Source of the DNA: Bacteroidota bacterium
GTDB lineage: Bacteria > Bacteroidota > Ignavibacteria > Ignavibacteriales > Melioribacteraceae
Length of the DNA: 64,000 bases
Assembly (NCBI GenBank): GCA_021824635.1
Contig: JAKAKD010000068.1
Span: 26,530-90,529, forward strand
Direction of reading: 5' to 3'
In this document: positions 45,958 through 55,235 of the stretch, one piece after another
Layout: every line of letters starts with the position of its first letter
Position numbering within the stretch: position 1 is the first letter of the stretch
Notes under the pieces: generated by a model
What the model was told of the DNA's origin: nothing
The model's database searches: none
Seen by the model: only the letters and a program-made list of their open reading frames with translations
Made by a program: the position numbers and the translations under genes

Positions 45958-47202
45958 TTATCTATTACCAACTGTTTGCTCGAGCGTTGCAATTGCAACA
46001 TTGTGGGCAAGCAGTGCATTTATATAATTATTTCTTGAGTTAATTAAGGTTTGTTTTGCTTGAAGAAATTCTAAGTATGTAATCTCACCGGCATCATAAC
46101 TTTTCGATGCAGTGCGGTAAACTTCATCTGCTTGCGGAAGAATATCCTTTACATAAAGTTGAACTTGTCTATCAGCATTCTGAAATTCTGTAAGAGCATT
46201 TTTTATTCTTAGGTAAACAGAATTCTTGGTGAATTGTAATTCGGATTCTGCAATCGAAACATTTGCAGTTGCTTCTTGAATCTGCCCTCGCTGATCAAAC
46301 ATAAACCAGAGCGGAACAGAAATACCGAATGACGCTCCGTAGAAACCATTATCGCCGTCCCGTGTTTGTTTGAAGTAAGCAAGGTTAAAATTTGGAAGGA
46401 GGCTTGACCAAGCAAGTGTCTTACTTACTGATGACGAACTTACTTTCAGCTCGCTTACTTTTAACTGCGGATTAACTTTTTCTGCATCGTTTACTAATCC
46501 TTCAAGCGTGTATTCTTTCGAATGATATGTTAAACTATCTGAAAGAACAAAAAGCTTTTCTTTAGCTTCTTTTCCGTAACCTAAAACATAATTCAACTCT
46601 GCATAAGCAGTCTTAACCAAATTCTTCTGAACTTCTGCATTATTCTTTGCCTCAGTAAATTGAACCTTTGCCGTAAGCTTTTCAAGGTTTGTTCCTTCGC
46701 CAACATTATAACGGATTTCAGCTTTTTTAAAAAAGTCTTCAGCTATTGCAAGATTTTCTTCTGCTATCTTTAATTGATTTTCTTTTGCAAGAACATTGAA
46801 ATAAGCAGATTTTATCTGAGCAATGATGTTCAGTTCTGTCAATCTGAATTCATTCTCAGTAATTTCTTTTTCAGTTGATAGCTTTGAACCGCGCAAAAAA
46901 TAGTTTGTTGGAAATTCAAAAGATTGATTAACCTCTTGAGTTCTCTCGCTGAAACTTCTTAGACTTTTGTCTTTTGGTGTCCATTCATAGCGGACAGATA
47001 ATTCGGGAGAGGGGAGAGAAATCCCGCTCCAGAATCTTCCGCCGGCTGCATTTATTTTTTCTAACGATGATTTTATTTCCGGATTATTTTTTAATCCAAT
47101 CTCTATAGCTTCATTTAATGTTAATTCTTTACTCATTCCTTGTTGACCATCAAGAATACTGACTGAAAAAATCAGAATGAACAAAGCAAATATTAGCTTC
47201 AT
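45958..47202 (-). CDS. czcC: TolC-family outer-membrane channel, module 1
   Basis: 414 residues with a signal peptide ending LDGQQ, and two repeats of the outer-membrane efflux protein domain beginning LTLNEAIEIGLKNNPEI. Alpha-barrel heptads such as NLAIAEDFFKKAEIRYNVGEG match CzcC. Exit duct of the tripartite pump. A pair of hairpins separates it from the small secreted protein upstream. Confidence 0.9.
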   Translation of the reverse strand: MKLIFALFILIFSVSILDGQQGMSKELTLNEAIEIGLKNNPEIKSSLEKINAAGGRFWSGISLPSPELSVRYEWTPKDKSLRSFSERTQEVNQSFEFPTNYFLRGSKLSTEKEITENEFRLTELNIIAQIKSAYFNVLAKENQLKIAEENLAIAEDFFKKAEIRYNVGEGTNLEKLTAKVQFTEAKNNAEVQKNLVKTAYAELNYVLGYGKEAKEKLFVLSDSLTYHSKEYTLEGLVNDAEKVNPQLKVSELKVSSSSVSKTLAWSSLLPNFNLAYFKQTRDGDNGFYGASFGISVPLWFMFDQRGQIQEATANVSIAESELQFTKNSVYLRIKNALTEFQNADRQVQLYVKDILPQADEVYRTASKSYDAGEITYLEFLQAKQTLINSRNNYINALLAHNVAIATLEQTVGNR

Positions 47203-47230
47203 ATTTTCTCCAATTGTTTTAAAATGCTTG

Positions 47231-47276
47231 TCCCGACTAGTCGGGAAATGTAGTTATCCCGTCTTGAGTTGGGATA
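47231..47276. repeat. Two adjacent palindromes upstream of czcC
   Basis: A perfect 16-base palindrome TCCCGACTAGTCGGGA (47231-47246) is followed by TATCCC...GGGATA (47255-47276). It lies in the 93-base gap between the small secreted protein and czcC. Related to the repeats at 37861. It could be a dispersed repeat or an mRNA processing hairpin. Confidence 0.65.
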
Positions 47277-47295
47277 AAAAGGAATTATGAAAAGA

Positions 47296-47628
47296 TTAAA
47301 TCAGAAAAGTTCTGTTGAAAAGATAAACTTCAGTTGTCTTTTGCGGTGTGTGGAATTGTTCCGAATAAACTTGTTTAAACGATGCGATAAGCTGGTTTTC
47401 TTCTTCAGTGCAATGTAGATATATTGTTCTATCTACTTGCAGTTTAAATAAATTGCTCGTTAAGTCTTTACTTGCCTGGGCTGATTTTACTATCTCACAA
47501 TAATCGTTTGCCGTAGGATTATTAAAACCATATTGCCCTAATTCAGAATAACTAAAAACAGAAACAATTACAGTTAATAAAATCGCTGCAATTACCTTGG
47601 ATATTCTATGTGTTTTACTTATCAGCAT
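47296..47628 (-). CDS. Small exported protein with DYCEIVK motif, module 1
   Basis: About 110 residues: signal-type helix near residues 10-27, then NDYCEIVKSAQ and a C-terminal LFNRTFLI end. The open frame extends to 47670, but the ATG at 47628 avoids a long overlap with the arsR stop. The module 2 counterpart (54092) shares DYCEIVK-G/S-A and an NxTxLI end, and both lead a czcCBA set. No known family recognised. Confidence 0.7.
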   Translation of the reverse strand: MLISKTHRISKVIAAILLTVIVSVFSYSELGQYGFNNPTANDYCEIVKSAQASKDLTSNLFKLQVDRTIYLHCTEEENQLIASFKQVYSEQFHTPQKTTEVYLFNRTFLI

Positions 47629-47635
47629 ATTATCA

Positions 47636-48061
47636 TTACATATATTCTTTGCAATGTTTGGTTGCTTCATTTACAATTTTCTTTATATGCTCATCATCTA
47701 AGGAATAATAAACCATTTTCCCGTCTTTTCTATATTTCACCAACCTTGCATTCTTTAATAACCTTAATTGATGAGAAATGGCGGAGACTGAAACGCCGAT
47801 TAAAGCAGCAATGTCGCATACGCATAATTCATCTTCAGCAAGTGCAAGCAGAATTTTTAATCGTGTAAAATCGCTTAAATTCTTAAATGTGCCGGAGAGT
47901 TCAGTTATCAAAGAATCCTTCGCTAGCCTTTTCTTAACTGCTTTTACTTTCTTCTCATCTATGAAATTAACTTCGCAGACTATGTTATTATCTTTATTCA
48001 CAACATTTGAGCAATTGTTCAATTGTAATATCGCTTTATTAGAATTCTTTGTCAAGTGCAA
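47636..48061 (-). CDS. ArsR/SmtB-family metal sensor, CadC-like
   Basis: 141 residues. Winged-helix repressor with the alpha-3 metal motif ELCVCD (C80, C82) and N-terminal cysteines C17 and C29, matching the CadC/ArsR thiolate site for Cd, Pb, Zn or As. Recognition helix SVSAISHQLRLLKNARL. It is first in the minus-strand transcript of module 1, so it probably represses its own operon. Confidence 0.9.
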   Translation of the reverse strand: MHLTKNSNKAILQLNNCSNVVNKDNNIVCEVNFIDEKKVKAVKKRLAKDSLITELSGTFKNLSDFTRLKILLALAEDELCVCDIAALIGVSVSAISHQLRLLKNARLVKYRKDGKMVYYSLDDEHIKKIVNEATKHCKEYM

Positions 48062-48104
48062 CCCAGAATAAATTTAGGGTATCTCTTTTATTCAGTCTTT
48101 CATG

Positions 48105-48476
48105 CTAAACGGCATCTTTGTTTCTCTCATTGGTTCTTATCTTTACAACTTCTTCAACATCAACAACAAATATTTTGCCGTCGCCTGTATTGCCAGTGTG
48201 AGCGTTTTGCTGAATTGTGTCCACAATTTGTTCGGCAATTTCATCCAGTACAACAATTTCTATTTTAACCTTTGGAACGAATTCATAAATGCCTTCGTCA
48301 TTGTCGTTTTCTCTCGCCTCTGGGGGAATCTCGCTAAGCGATGACTTTTTCCCTTTGCTTTTGCCAAATCCCTTGATATCGGAAATTGTTATTCCGGGAA
48401 GCCCTTCAATTTTATGAAGGGCTGTTACTACTCTGGTTAACATAAACGGTTGTATTATTGCTTTTATTTCTTTCAT
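48105..48476 (-). CDS. PII-like signalling protein of efflux module 2
   Basis: 123 residues, very close to the module 1 copy at the start (MKEIKAIIQPFMLTRVVTAL) and in NAHTGNTGDGKIFVVDVEEV. The T-loop differs: a longer charged insert (KGKKSSLSEIPPEARENDND) and no cysteines. The two copies may therefore have different partners or ligands. Ends module 2. Confidence 0.85.
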   Translation of the reverse strand: MKEIKAIIQPFMLTRVVTALHKIEGLPGITISDIKGFGKSKGKKSSLSEIPPEARENDNDEGIYEFVPKVKIEIVVLDEIAEQIVDTIQQNAHTGNTGDGKIFVVDVEEVVKIRTNERNKDAV

Positions 48477-48494
48477 ATGATTCTCCTTTCAGTC

Positions 48495-51400
48495 TTATAA
48501 TTCTTCTTCCGTTTTCTTTTTAATGAACCAATCATAAACTGTTGGTAGTACCACAAGGGTTAAAAGCGTTGAAGTTATCAATCCGCCAATTACAACAGTA
48601 GCCAGTGGTCTTTGTACTTCAGCGCCGGCTGAAGTAGAAATTGCCATCGGGATAAAACCAAGCGATGCAACCAAAGCTGTTGTAATAACCGGGCGCAGTC
48701 TAATCTCCGATCCTTTAATTACAGCTTCTCGAATGCTCATTCCTTCTTCAATAAGCTTATTGTAATAAGTAAGCATAACAACTCCGTTTAGAACGGCAAC
48801 ACCGAAGAGCGCAATAAATCCTACCCCGGCGGATATTGAGAACGGCATATCTCTAAGCCACAAAGCTACAACTCCGCCAACTATTGCAAATAGGATCCCC
48901 GTAAAAATTATGAATGCTTGTTTTATAGAATTGACCGATGCAAACAACAACAGAAAGATCAACCCGAGTGCAACGGGTACAACAAGTGCCAATCTATCGC
49001 TTGCGCGCTGAAGGTTCTCGAATTCGCCGCCGTATCTAATTTGATAGCCGGGAGGCATTTTAATTTTTTCATCTACCTTTCCTTGCAGTTCTTTTACAAA
49101 GCTTTCGATATCTCTTTCGCGAACGTTGCACTCGGTAACCAGCATTCTTCTTCCGGCAGAATGGGAAATTTCAGCCGGACCTTCAATCATTACAAAATCG
49201 GCAATATCACCAAGCCGTATCATCGAACCGCTTAACACCGGGACGAGAAGACTTTTGATTTCATCAACGTCGTTACTTGCTTGCTTATTAAGTTTTACAA
49301 CAAGATCAAATTGTTTTTCTCCCTCGTATATTTTACCGACGTTAGTTCCGGCAAGCGCTGTTTCAATTAACATGTTTGCATCTGAAACGTTGATTCCGTT
49401 ACGTGCAATTTTTTCACGATCAATTACAATTCTTAATTGCGGAAGACCTTCAACTTGCTGCATTCTGGTATCTTTTGCGCCGTCTATTTGTTTCATCAGT
49501 TCCGCAACATTGTTCCCGATTCTTGCAAGAGTATCCAGATCTTCGCCGAAAATTTTAACGCCAACATCCGAACGAATACCGGCAATCAATTCATTGAAGC
49601 GCATTTCAATCGGCTGCGAAAAACCACCGCCAATGCCCGGAATTCTTGCCATCACTTCCGTCATCTTTTCAATCATTTCTTCTTTTGTTTTTGCCGTTTT
49701 CCATTCCTCGCGCGGTGTCATTCTAATGTACACATCGCTCTGGTAAATGCTCATCGGATCTGTTGCAATTTCCGGACGGCCGGTTTTGCTAACAACATTT
49801 ACAACTTCGGGAATTGATTTTAATTCCGCTTCAAGCATTTGTGCCGTATGAATTGATTCTGTTAATGAAATACTCGGCAGTCTTCTCAGTTCAATTAAAA
49901 TGTCACCTTCATCAAGCGTGGGAATAAATTTTCCTCCGAGCCGTGTAAACAAAATAACAGAAGAAACAAATAGCACAACTGCCGCTCCTACTACAAGTCC
50001 TTTTCTATTCAACGCAAAGAGAAGGGTTTTACGGTATAGAGGTTTAATAAATTTTATAACCGGGCTTTCTTTTTCGGAAACTTTTCCTTTCTTAAAAAAG
50101 AAAGTGCTTATCACCGGCACGTATGTAAGTGTTAAGAATAAAGCGCCTAACAACGCGAACACAACCGTGTAAGCCATCGGCTTGAACATTTTTCCTTCAA
50201 TTCCTTCAAGAGAAAGTATAGGCAGATAAACAATGATTATTATTGCAACGCCGAATACTATTGGTCTTCCTACTTCGTAAAATGAATCAAGCAAGGTTTG
50301 TTTAACACTTTCTACCGCTCCGCCTTGCGTGATTGAATGCTGGCGTTCGTGAAGTTTGCGAAGAGAGTTTTCTATCAACACAACCGCGCCGTCCACAATT
50401 ATTCCAAAATCAATTGCACCGAGCGACATCAAGTTGCCGGAGATGCCGTTTATCTTCATCATTATCAAAGCAAACAGCATTGAAAGCGGGATAACGGATG
50501 CAACAATAAATCCGCCGCGCAGATTCATTAAAAGAAGAAACAGAATTATAACTACAAATAATCCGCCTTCGGAAAGATTTTTTATCACGGTCTTAATAGT
50601 TCTTTCAACAAGCTCTGTTCTTTCATAGTAAGGAACAATACGCACTCCCGGCGGAAGAGTTTTCTCAATCTCAGCGACTCTTTCTTTAACGCGTTCGGTT
50701 ACGATCCTTGCGTTCTCTCCTTTCAACATCATTGTAATGCCGCTTACGATTTCCGCTTTACCATTTAATGTAACGGCTCCCTGGCGGATTGCAGCGCCTT
50801 CTTTTACTTCGGCAACATTTCTAACAAATACTGGCGAACCGTCAGTTGATTTGATTATTATGCTTTCAATATCGCTCATTGATTTTGCAATGCCTTCGCC
50901 CACAACAACATATTGCTCTTGTTTGTGTTCGATGTAAGCGCCGGGCGCATTTGCGTTGTTGTTGGAAACCGCCTCGATTACATCCCGTATCGAAATATTA
51001 AACTTCAATAGTTTTTGAGGGTCAATCAATAATTGATACTGCTTTAATTCTCCGCCGAAAGTATTCACTTCTGCAAGTCCCGGCGTTCCGGCAAGCTGGC
51101 GTTTTATAATCCAGTCCTGAATTGTCCGCAAATCCATTGGCGAATATCCTTCGCCTAAAATCTCATATTGGTAAATCTCTCCAAGCCCGGTTGTTACCGG
51201 ACCCAATTCCGGCTCCGAAAGTCCCGGCGGCAAATCTCCTTTTGCTTCCTGTAATTTTTCGAATACAATTTGCCGTCCAAAATATGTTTCAACATTATCT
51301 TTGAAAATTACAGTTACAACCGAAAGACCGAATTTTGAAACAGAACGAACTTCTTCTATATCGGGAAGATTCTGCATTGCAATTTCAATAGGATAAGATA

Positions 51401-51593
51401 CAAGCCGTTCAATTTCTTGCGGTGCAAGAGCCGGCGCTACCGTAAATATTTGAACTTGATTTGTTGTTATGTCCGGTACCGCATCAATTGGAAGTTTTAG
51501 CGCCGCGGTTATGCCGCCGATAATCAAGGCGATTACACCAAGAATAATAAAAAGCCGCTGGCGCATCGCGAAAGAAATTATTTTGTTAATCAT
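48495..51593 (-). CDS. czcA: HME-type RND efflux pump, module 2 (CzcA-like)
   Basis: 1032 residues; the same architecture as the module 1 pump, with helix-4 motif IDFGIIVDGAVVLIEN, again of the divalent-cation type. Paralogous but clearly diverged from module 1. Its ATG shares one base with the adaptor stop (TAATG). Confidence 0.93.
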   Translation of the reverse strand: MINKIISFAMRQRLFIILGVIALIIGGITAALKLPIDAVPDITTNQVQIFTVAPALAPQEIERLVSYPIEIAMQNLPDIEEVRSVSKFGLSVVTVIFKDNVETYFGRQIVFEKLQEAKGDLPPGLSEPELGPVTTGLGEIYQYEILGEGYSPMDLRTIQDWIIKRQLAGTPGLAEVNTFGGELKQYQLLIDPQKLLKFNISIRDVIEAVSNNNANAPGAYIEHKQEQYVVVGEGIAKSMSDIESIIIKSTDGSPVFVRNVAEVKEGAAIRQGAVTLNGKAEIVSGITMMLKGENARIVTERVKERVAEIEKTLPPGVRIVPYYERTELVERTIKTVIKNLSEGGLFVVIILFLLLMNLRGGFIVASVIPLSMLFALIMMKINGISGNLMSLGAIDFGIIVDGAVVLIENSLRKLHERQHSITQGGAVESVKQTLLDSFYEVGRPIVFGVAIIIIVYLPILSLEGIEGKMFKPMAYTVVFALLGALFLTLTYVPVISTFFFKKGKVSEKESPVIKFIKPLYRKTLLFALNRKGLVVGAAVVLFVSSVILFTRLGGKFIPTLDEGDILIELRRLPSISLTESIHTAQMLEAELKSIPEVVNVVSKTGRPEIATDPMSIYQSDVYIRMTPREEWKTAKTKEEMIEKMTEVMARIPGIGGGFSQPIEMRFNELIAGIRSDVGVKIFGEDLDTLARIGNNVAELMKQIDGAKDTRMQQVEGLPQLRIVIDREKIARNGINVSDANMLIETALAGTNVGKIYEGEKQFDLVVKLNKQASNDVDEIKSLLVPVLSGSMIRLGDIADFVMIEGPAEISHSAGRRMLVTECNVRERDIESFVKELQGKVDEKIKMPPGYQIRYGGEFENLQRASDRLALVVPVALGLIFLLLFASVNSIKQAFIIFTGILFAIVGGVVALWLRDMPFSISAGVGFIALFGVAVLNGVVMLTYYNKLIEEGMSIREAVIKGSEIRLRPVITTALVASLGFIPMAISTSAGAEVQRPLATVVIGGLITSTLLTLVVLPTVYDWFIKKKTEEEL

Positions 51594-52711
51594 TAGTCCT
51601 CCTCCGCAAATGTTTCTTTTGCAAGTTCGGACTTCAAATAAAATGTTCCGCGCGTAACGATTTTTTCACCGGGATTAATCCCGCTTTTTATCTCCGTAAA
51701 ATCTTTTGTCTCTCTTCCGGCTACAACGTTCCTTTTCTGAAATGTTGTATCGTTAACGGCAACAAAAACATAACTGCTTTCTTTTTCTTTCAGTAGAGCA
51801 GTGGATTTTATTTTAAGATTAGAACCGCCGAGTTTGCTTGCAACCAAAACGTCCACGAACATTTCCGGTTTTAGTTTGTTGTAATAGTTGGCGACTTCAA
51901 ACCGCGCTTTTATTGTGCGCGACGACGGTTCAACAACATCGTAAATGCGCGTTAGTTTACCTTTGTAAACTTCATCCGGGAAAGTTGTGATTGAAATATC
52001 GCCGGTCATCCCTTCCCTAAGTAAAGGCAAATCGCTTTCGAAAACATCCGCAAGGATCCAAATGTTTTGGAGGTTGGCTAAAACAAAAAATTCTTTTCCA
52101 ACATCAACAAACTCACCAAGCCGGACTTCTCCGCTAATTAGAGTTCCGTCAAACGGAGCGCGAACAGAAATAACTGTGAATGGTATGTGCTTATCCGCGA
52201 GCTGTTCAATCTCGGTTTCCGTTAAACCGATAACCTCCAATTTTTTCCTGGCTGATTCGTAAATAGAGTGAGCAGTGGGATAATCCGTATCGTTCTCTTT
52301 TGTTCTATTCAACCGTTCTTCGGCTTGAACAAATTCGGATTGCATTGCTATAAATTCCTGGCTGTATAAATCAACTATGGTTTGACCTTTCTTAACCCTA
52401 TCGGAAATAACCGCATATACTTTTTCAACCCTTCCTTTTGCGCGCGAAGTTATGTGTGCGGTCATCATTTCATTCAAAGCAACCTTACCGCGCAACGTTA
52501 ATGGTACATCAACTTCTTTCGCCTCCGGCGTTTCTGTTTGAATGTTTATATGTTCAACCTGGTGTTTGGTTAATGCAACTTCTGTCTTTTCGTTGCTGTG
52601 CGTTCTTTCCGGGTATTCTGCGCTTTCGTCATTGCCGGAATTATTTCCGCCGCATCCGATCAGAAATAAAATTATAACCAGCGATAAATATTTCATTATT
52701 GTTTTATTCAT
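51593..52711 (-). CDS. czcB: RND periplasmic adaptor, module 2 (CzcB-like lipoprotein)
   Basis: 372 residues. Lipobox LFLIGC near residue 20. Domains: barrel-sandwich (TSRAKGRVEKVYAVISDRVK), helical hairpin and beta-barrel. Belongs with the pump and channel of module 2. Confidence 0.9.
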   Translation of the reverse strand: MNKTIMKYLSLVIILFLIGCGGNNSGNDESAEYPERTHSNEKTEVALTKHQVEHINIQTETPEAKEVDVPLTLRGKVALNEMMTAHITSRAKGRVEKVYAVISDRVKKGQTIVDLYSQEFIAMQSEFVQAEERLNRTKENDTDYPTAHSIYESARKKLEVIGLTETEIEQLADKHIPFTVISVRAPFDGTLISGEVRLGEFVDVGKEFFVLANLQNIWILADVFESDLPLLREGMTGDISITTFPDEVYKGKLTRIYDVVEPSSRTIKARFEVANYYNKLKPEMFVDVLVASKLGGSNLKIKSTALLKEKESSYVFVAVNDTTFQKRNVVAGRETKDFTEIKSGINPGEKIVTRGTFYLKSELAKETFAEED

Positions 52712-52756
52712 ATAAATTCCTTTTTCGTTTTTAAAAATCCTTCTTTAATTAACTGT

Positions 52757-54007
52757 TCATTCACTTGCAAATTCATTTGAAATCTCCAAATCATTTCTTG
52801 CAATTAAGCAGTTAAAAATTACCCTTGCATATTCAAGTTTGGTCGAGCGGTATGTTCTGTAGATATCGAACAAATTGAGAACATCAATCTGATTGTTTTG
52901 ATATGCGTTTATACCGGCGCGCAGTTCGTCTTCTATATCCAGCAGAAGAGATTTATCAAAAACCTGGAGCTGCTCTTCGGCATAAGCCAGACTTTTATAT
53001 GAGCTGGTAATTTTTTGTGTTATTATTTTTCGTATCGCGTCGTGTTGAATATTGGAAATATCAAGCAGAGCCGATGATTCTTGAATATCACCGTTCACGC
53101 CGCTTAAATAAAACATCGGTAAAGATATCCCAAGTTTTAATCCGATAAAATTATCAAAACCTTTCCCGGGAATCGGTTGCCTGTTCTGAAACGATGCCCC
53201 GAAATTAAAATCCGGTAGAGAACCTTTTTCCGCAAGCGATAAAAATGATTTATCTCTCTCTATTCTTAAACCGCTAATTTCTATGAAATTACTTTTCCCG
53301 GTTAATGATGTAAGAATTGAATCGAGGGGTACGGTTGAGAAATTATAATTCAAGGTATCGACTAACTCATAACTTACTCCGTTCTCAATTCCTAAAAGAA
53401 TTTTTAGATTCCCGATGTTTTTCTGAAACTGTTTATTTACATCGAACAGTTCGTTTTTCAGACGTGTTGCTTCAACTTTGGCGCGGATAACATCAAGGTA
53501 ACTGCTCGTGCCGGCTTGATATTTATCTCTTACCTGTACTAAAAAATCGCTAAGCAACGTTATGTTTTGCTCAATTGACTTAATCGTTTCCACGGAAAGC
53601 AAGCTTTGATAGTAGGCGGTTTTCACTTGAGCAGTAACGATCTTTTTAATTCGCTCTAAATTTATTTGTGAAATCTGCTTTTCATATTCGGCGCTTTTAA
53701 TTCTTGTACCTCGCTTTCCAAAAAACTCTAGTGACTGCGAGAAGTTAAAATCCAATTCGCCTGTTTCACCGAAGGAAAAATTTGTCGGGATTTCATTTGT
53801 TTCCACAGAGAACTCCGCATTTGGAATTCGTCCCGCCTGAAGTATTTTTCCTTCAACAGCAAGTATCTCTTTTTCGGCGGTTAATATTTGCGGGTTGTTT
53901 TTTACCGCCGTTTCTATTGCTTCGTTTAATGTTAATTTCTTCGTTTGTCCGTAAATAGTTAATGAACAAAACAGAAGTAATGTTATTACTTGTTTATACA
54001 TAGTCAT
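52757..54007 (-). CDS. czcC: TolC-family outer-membrane channel, module 2
   Basis: 416 residues with a signal peptide (ending IYGQT), first repeat LTLNEAIETAVKNNPQILTA and channel-lining helices such as RVEATRLKNELFDVNKQ-like segments. Exit duct for the module 2 pump. Confidence 0.9.
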   Translation of the reverse strand: MTMYKQVITLLLFCSLTIYGQTKKLTLNEAIETAVKNNPQILTAEKEILAVEGKILQAGRIPNAEFSVETNEIPTNFSFGETGELDFNFSQSLEFFGKRGTRIKSAEYEKQISQINLERIKKIVTAQVKTAYYQSLLSVETIKSIEQNITLLSDFLVQVRDKYQAGTSSYLDVIRAKVEATRLKNELFDVNKQFQKNIGNLKILLGIENGVSYELVDTLNYNFSTVPLDSILTSLTGKSNFIEISGLRIERDKSFLSLAEKGSLPDFNFGASFQNRQPIPGKGFDNFIGLKLGISLPMFYLSGVNGDIQESSALLDISNIQHDAIRKIITQKITSSYKSLAYAEEQLQVFDKSLLLDIEDELRAGINAYQNNQIDVLNLFDIYRTYRSTKLEYARVIFNCLIARNDLEISNEFASE

Positions 54008-54091
54008 CCTAAAATTTTATGAATAGAAATAATGATCTCCAATCCTTGAGGGATCAGAAATAAATTGTTTCATTAAATGCTTTAATGAAGA

Positions 54092-54430
54092 TTAAATAAG
54101 CAGCGTTTTGTTGACGAGAAATGTTGGGGTGTTAAAGAATTTTTTGGTTGAAGTAAATTGGGCATTTTGTAAAACGTCTTCTATCGCTTTGCATTCATCA
54201 CAACAGTCGTTGTGTATGAACTGAACTATAGGCGGGCTAATTCTAATCTGAGTGTTTTGTTTTTCTATTCTGGCCCCTTTTACTATCTCACAGTAATCGT
54301 GCCCTTTATGTTTTGCTCCGCAATAACTATCATTGTTTGTTTCGGCAAACAAACTCAACTCGCTGTGCGCAAAAAACAATGCAAAACTTATAAGAAATAA
54401 AAAGGATAATATTTTTTTTGATTTCAGCAT
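54092..54430 (-). CDS. Small exported protein with DYCEIVK motif, module 2
   Basis: 112 residues: signal peptide about 6-29, then CGAKHKGHDYCEIVKGA, HNDCCDECKAIEDVL, and a C-terminal FLVNKTLLI. It has four extra cysteines (CCDEC and an upstream Cys) beyond the module 1 paralogue and could bind metal. It heads the module 2 operon. Confidence 0.75.
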   Translation of the reverse strand: MLKSKKILSFLFLISFALFFAHSELSLFAETNNDSYCGAKHKGHDYCEIVKGARIEKQNTQIRISPPIVQFIHNDCCDECKAIEDVLQNAQFTSTKKFFNTPTFLVNKTLLI

Positions 54431-54503
54431 GTGTTAATATAATACTTTGTCTTATTTCAGACAACTTATCTCAGTCAGCGGCATTCATAATATTTTCGTT
54501 TAG

Positions 54504-54532
54504 TTGCATTATTCCAAGAAAAATCCTATTAT
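54504..54532 (+). promoter_or_regulatory. Candidate promoter of the ArsR-rhodanese operon
   Basis: TTGCAT (54504-54509), 17 bases, TATTAT (54527-54532). Spacing is ideal for a sigma-70-type promoter, and the -10 box overlaps the palindromic operator next to it. Whether this organism uses such boxes is not known. Confidence 0.5.
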
Positions 54533-54553
54533 TCAATTAATCAATTGAATAAT
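54528..54553. promoter_or_regulatory. Palindromic ArsR-type operator
   Basis: Perfect 11-base arms ATTATTCAATT and AATTGAATAAT around AATC, directly upstream of the ArsR-rhodanese gene and facing the divergent module 2. ArsR/SmtB regulators bind such AT-rich 12-2-12-like sites. It overlaps a possible TTG start at 54545, supporting ATG 54560. Confidence 0.7.
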
Positions 54554-54559
54554 ATATGT

Positions 54560-55219
54560 ATGAAACCACGAGAATTCAAAGACCTAACCTTCGATCTGTT
54601 CGCAAAAGTAGCTAATTCCTTTGCAAGTCCTAAAAGATTAGAGATTATCGATCTTCTTTCACAAGGTGAAAGAGACGTAGATTCTCTTTCCAAAGAAACA
54701 AATATGAATTTTGCTAATACTTCCCGCCACCTTCAAATTCTTAAAAGCGCAAATATTGTAAAGACACGCAAAGATGGTGTCAGAGTTTTTTATTCACTTT
54801 CGAACAATGAAGTTATCCAGTGCTGGAAAAATTTACAGACTCTTACAGAAAAAACCGCTTCGGAAATCCGGGAAGTATCTCGCTTATTTTTTGAAGAAAG
54901 AGATTCGCTCGAACCGATCGGAATAGATGATTTGAGACAAAAACTAGAAAAAGATGAGGTCACACTTATTGATGTCAGACCAAATGAAGAATTTCAACAA
55001 GGACATTTACCAAAAGCAGTTTCATTTCCGTTGGTTGAACTTCGTTCAAACATTCGTGCTCTTAATTCCGATAAAGAAATCGTTGCTTACTGCAGAGGAC
55101 CTTATTGTGTATTAGCAGCAGAAGCTGTAAAACTCTTAAAAGAAAAGGGCTTTACTATAACTTTATTCAAAGAAGATGTTAATTCATGGCGGGCTCAAGG
55201 GCTGCCGGTTCAAACTTAA
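54560..55219 (+). CDS. ArsR-type repressor fused to rhodanese domain
   Basis: About 219 residues: winged-helix domain (about 5-95; MNFANTSRHLQILKSANIV is the recognition helix) and a C-terminal rhodanese domain (about 110-215) with active-site loop CRGPYC, followed by a normal LLKEKGFTITL helix. The classical ArsR metal cysteines (ELCVCD) are absent, so sensing may go through the persulfide-forming rhodanese Cys. First gene of a plus-strand operon with a methyltransferase, DsrE-like and DUF302 genes. Confidence 0.88.
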   Translation: MKPREFKDLTFDLFAKVANSFASPKRLEIIDLLSQGERDVDSLSKETNMNFANTSRHLQILKSANIVKTRKDGVRVFYSLSNNEVIQCWKNLQTLTEKTASEIREVSRLFFEERDSLEPIGIDDLRQKLEKDEVTLIDVRPNEEFQQGHLPKAVSFPLVELRSNIRALNSDKEIVAYCRGPYCVLAAEAVKLLKEKGFTITLFKEDVNSWRAQGLPVQT

Positions 55220-55235
55220 TTTTAATTAGTGTGTT

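Noticed and set aside
41668..51593. Copper/silver CusA pumps
   Set aside because: Both pumps have the DFG...DGA...EN helix-4 motif of divalent-cation HME pumps, and the Cu-type motif is absent.
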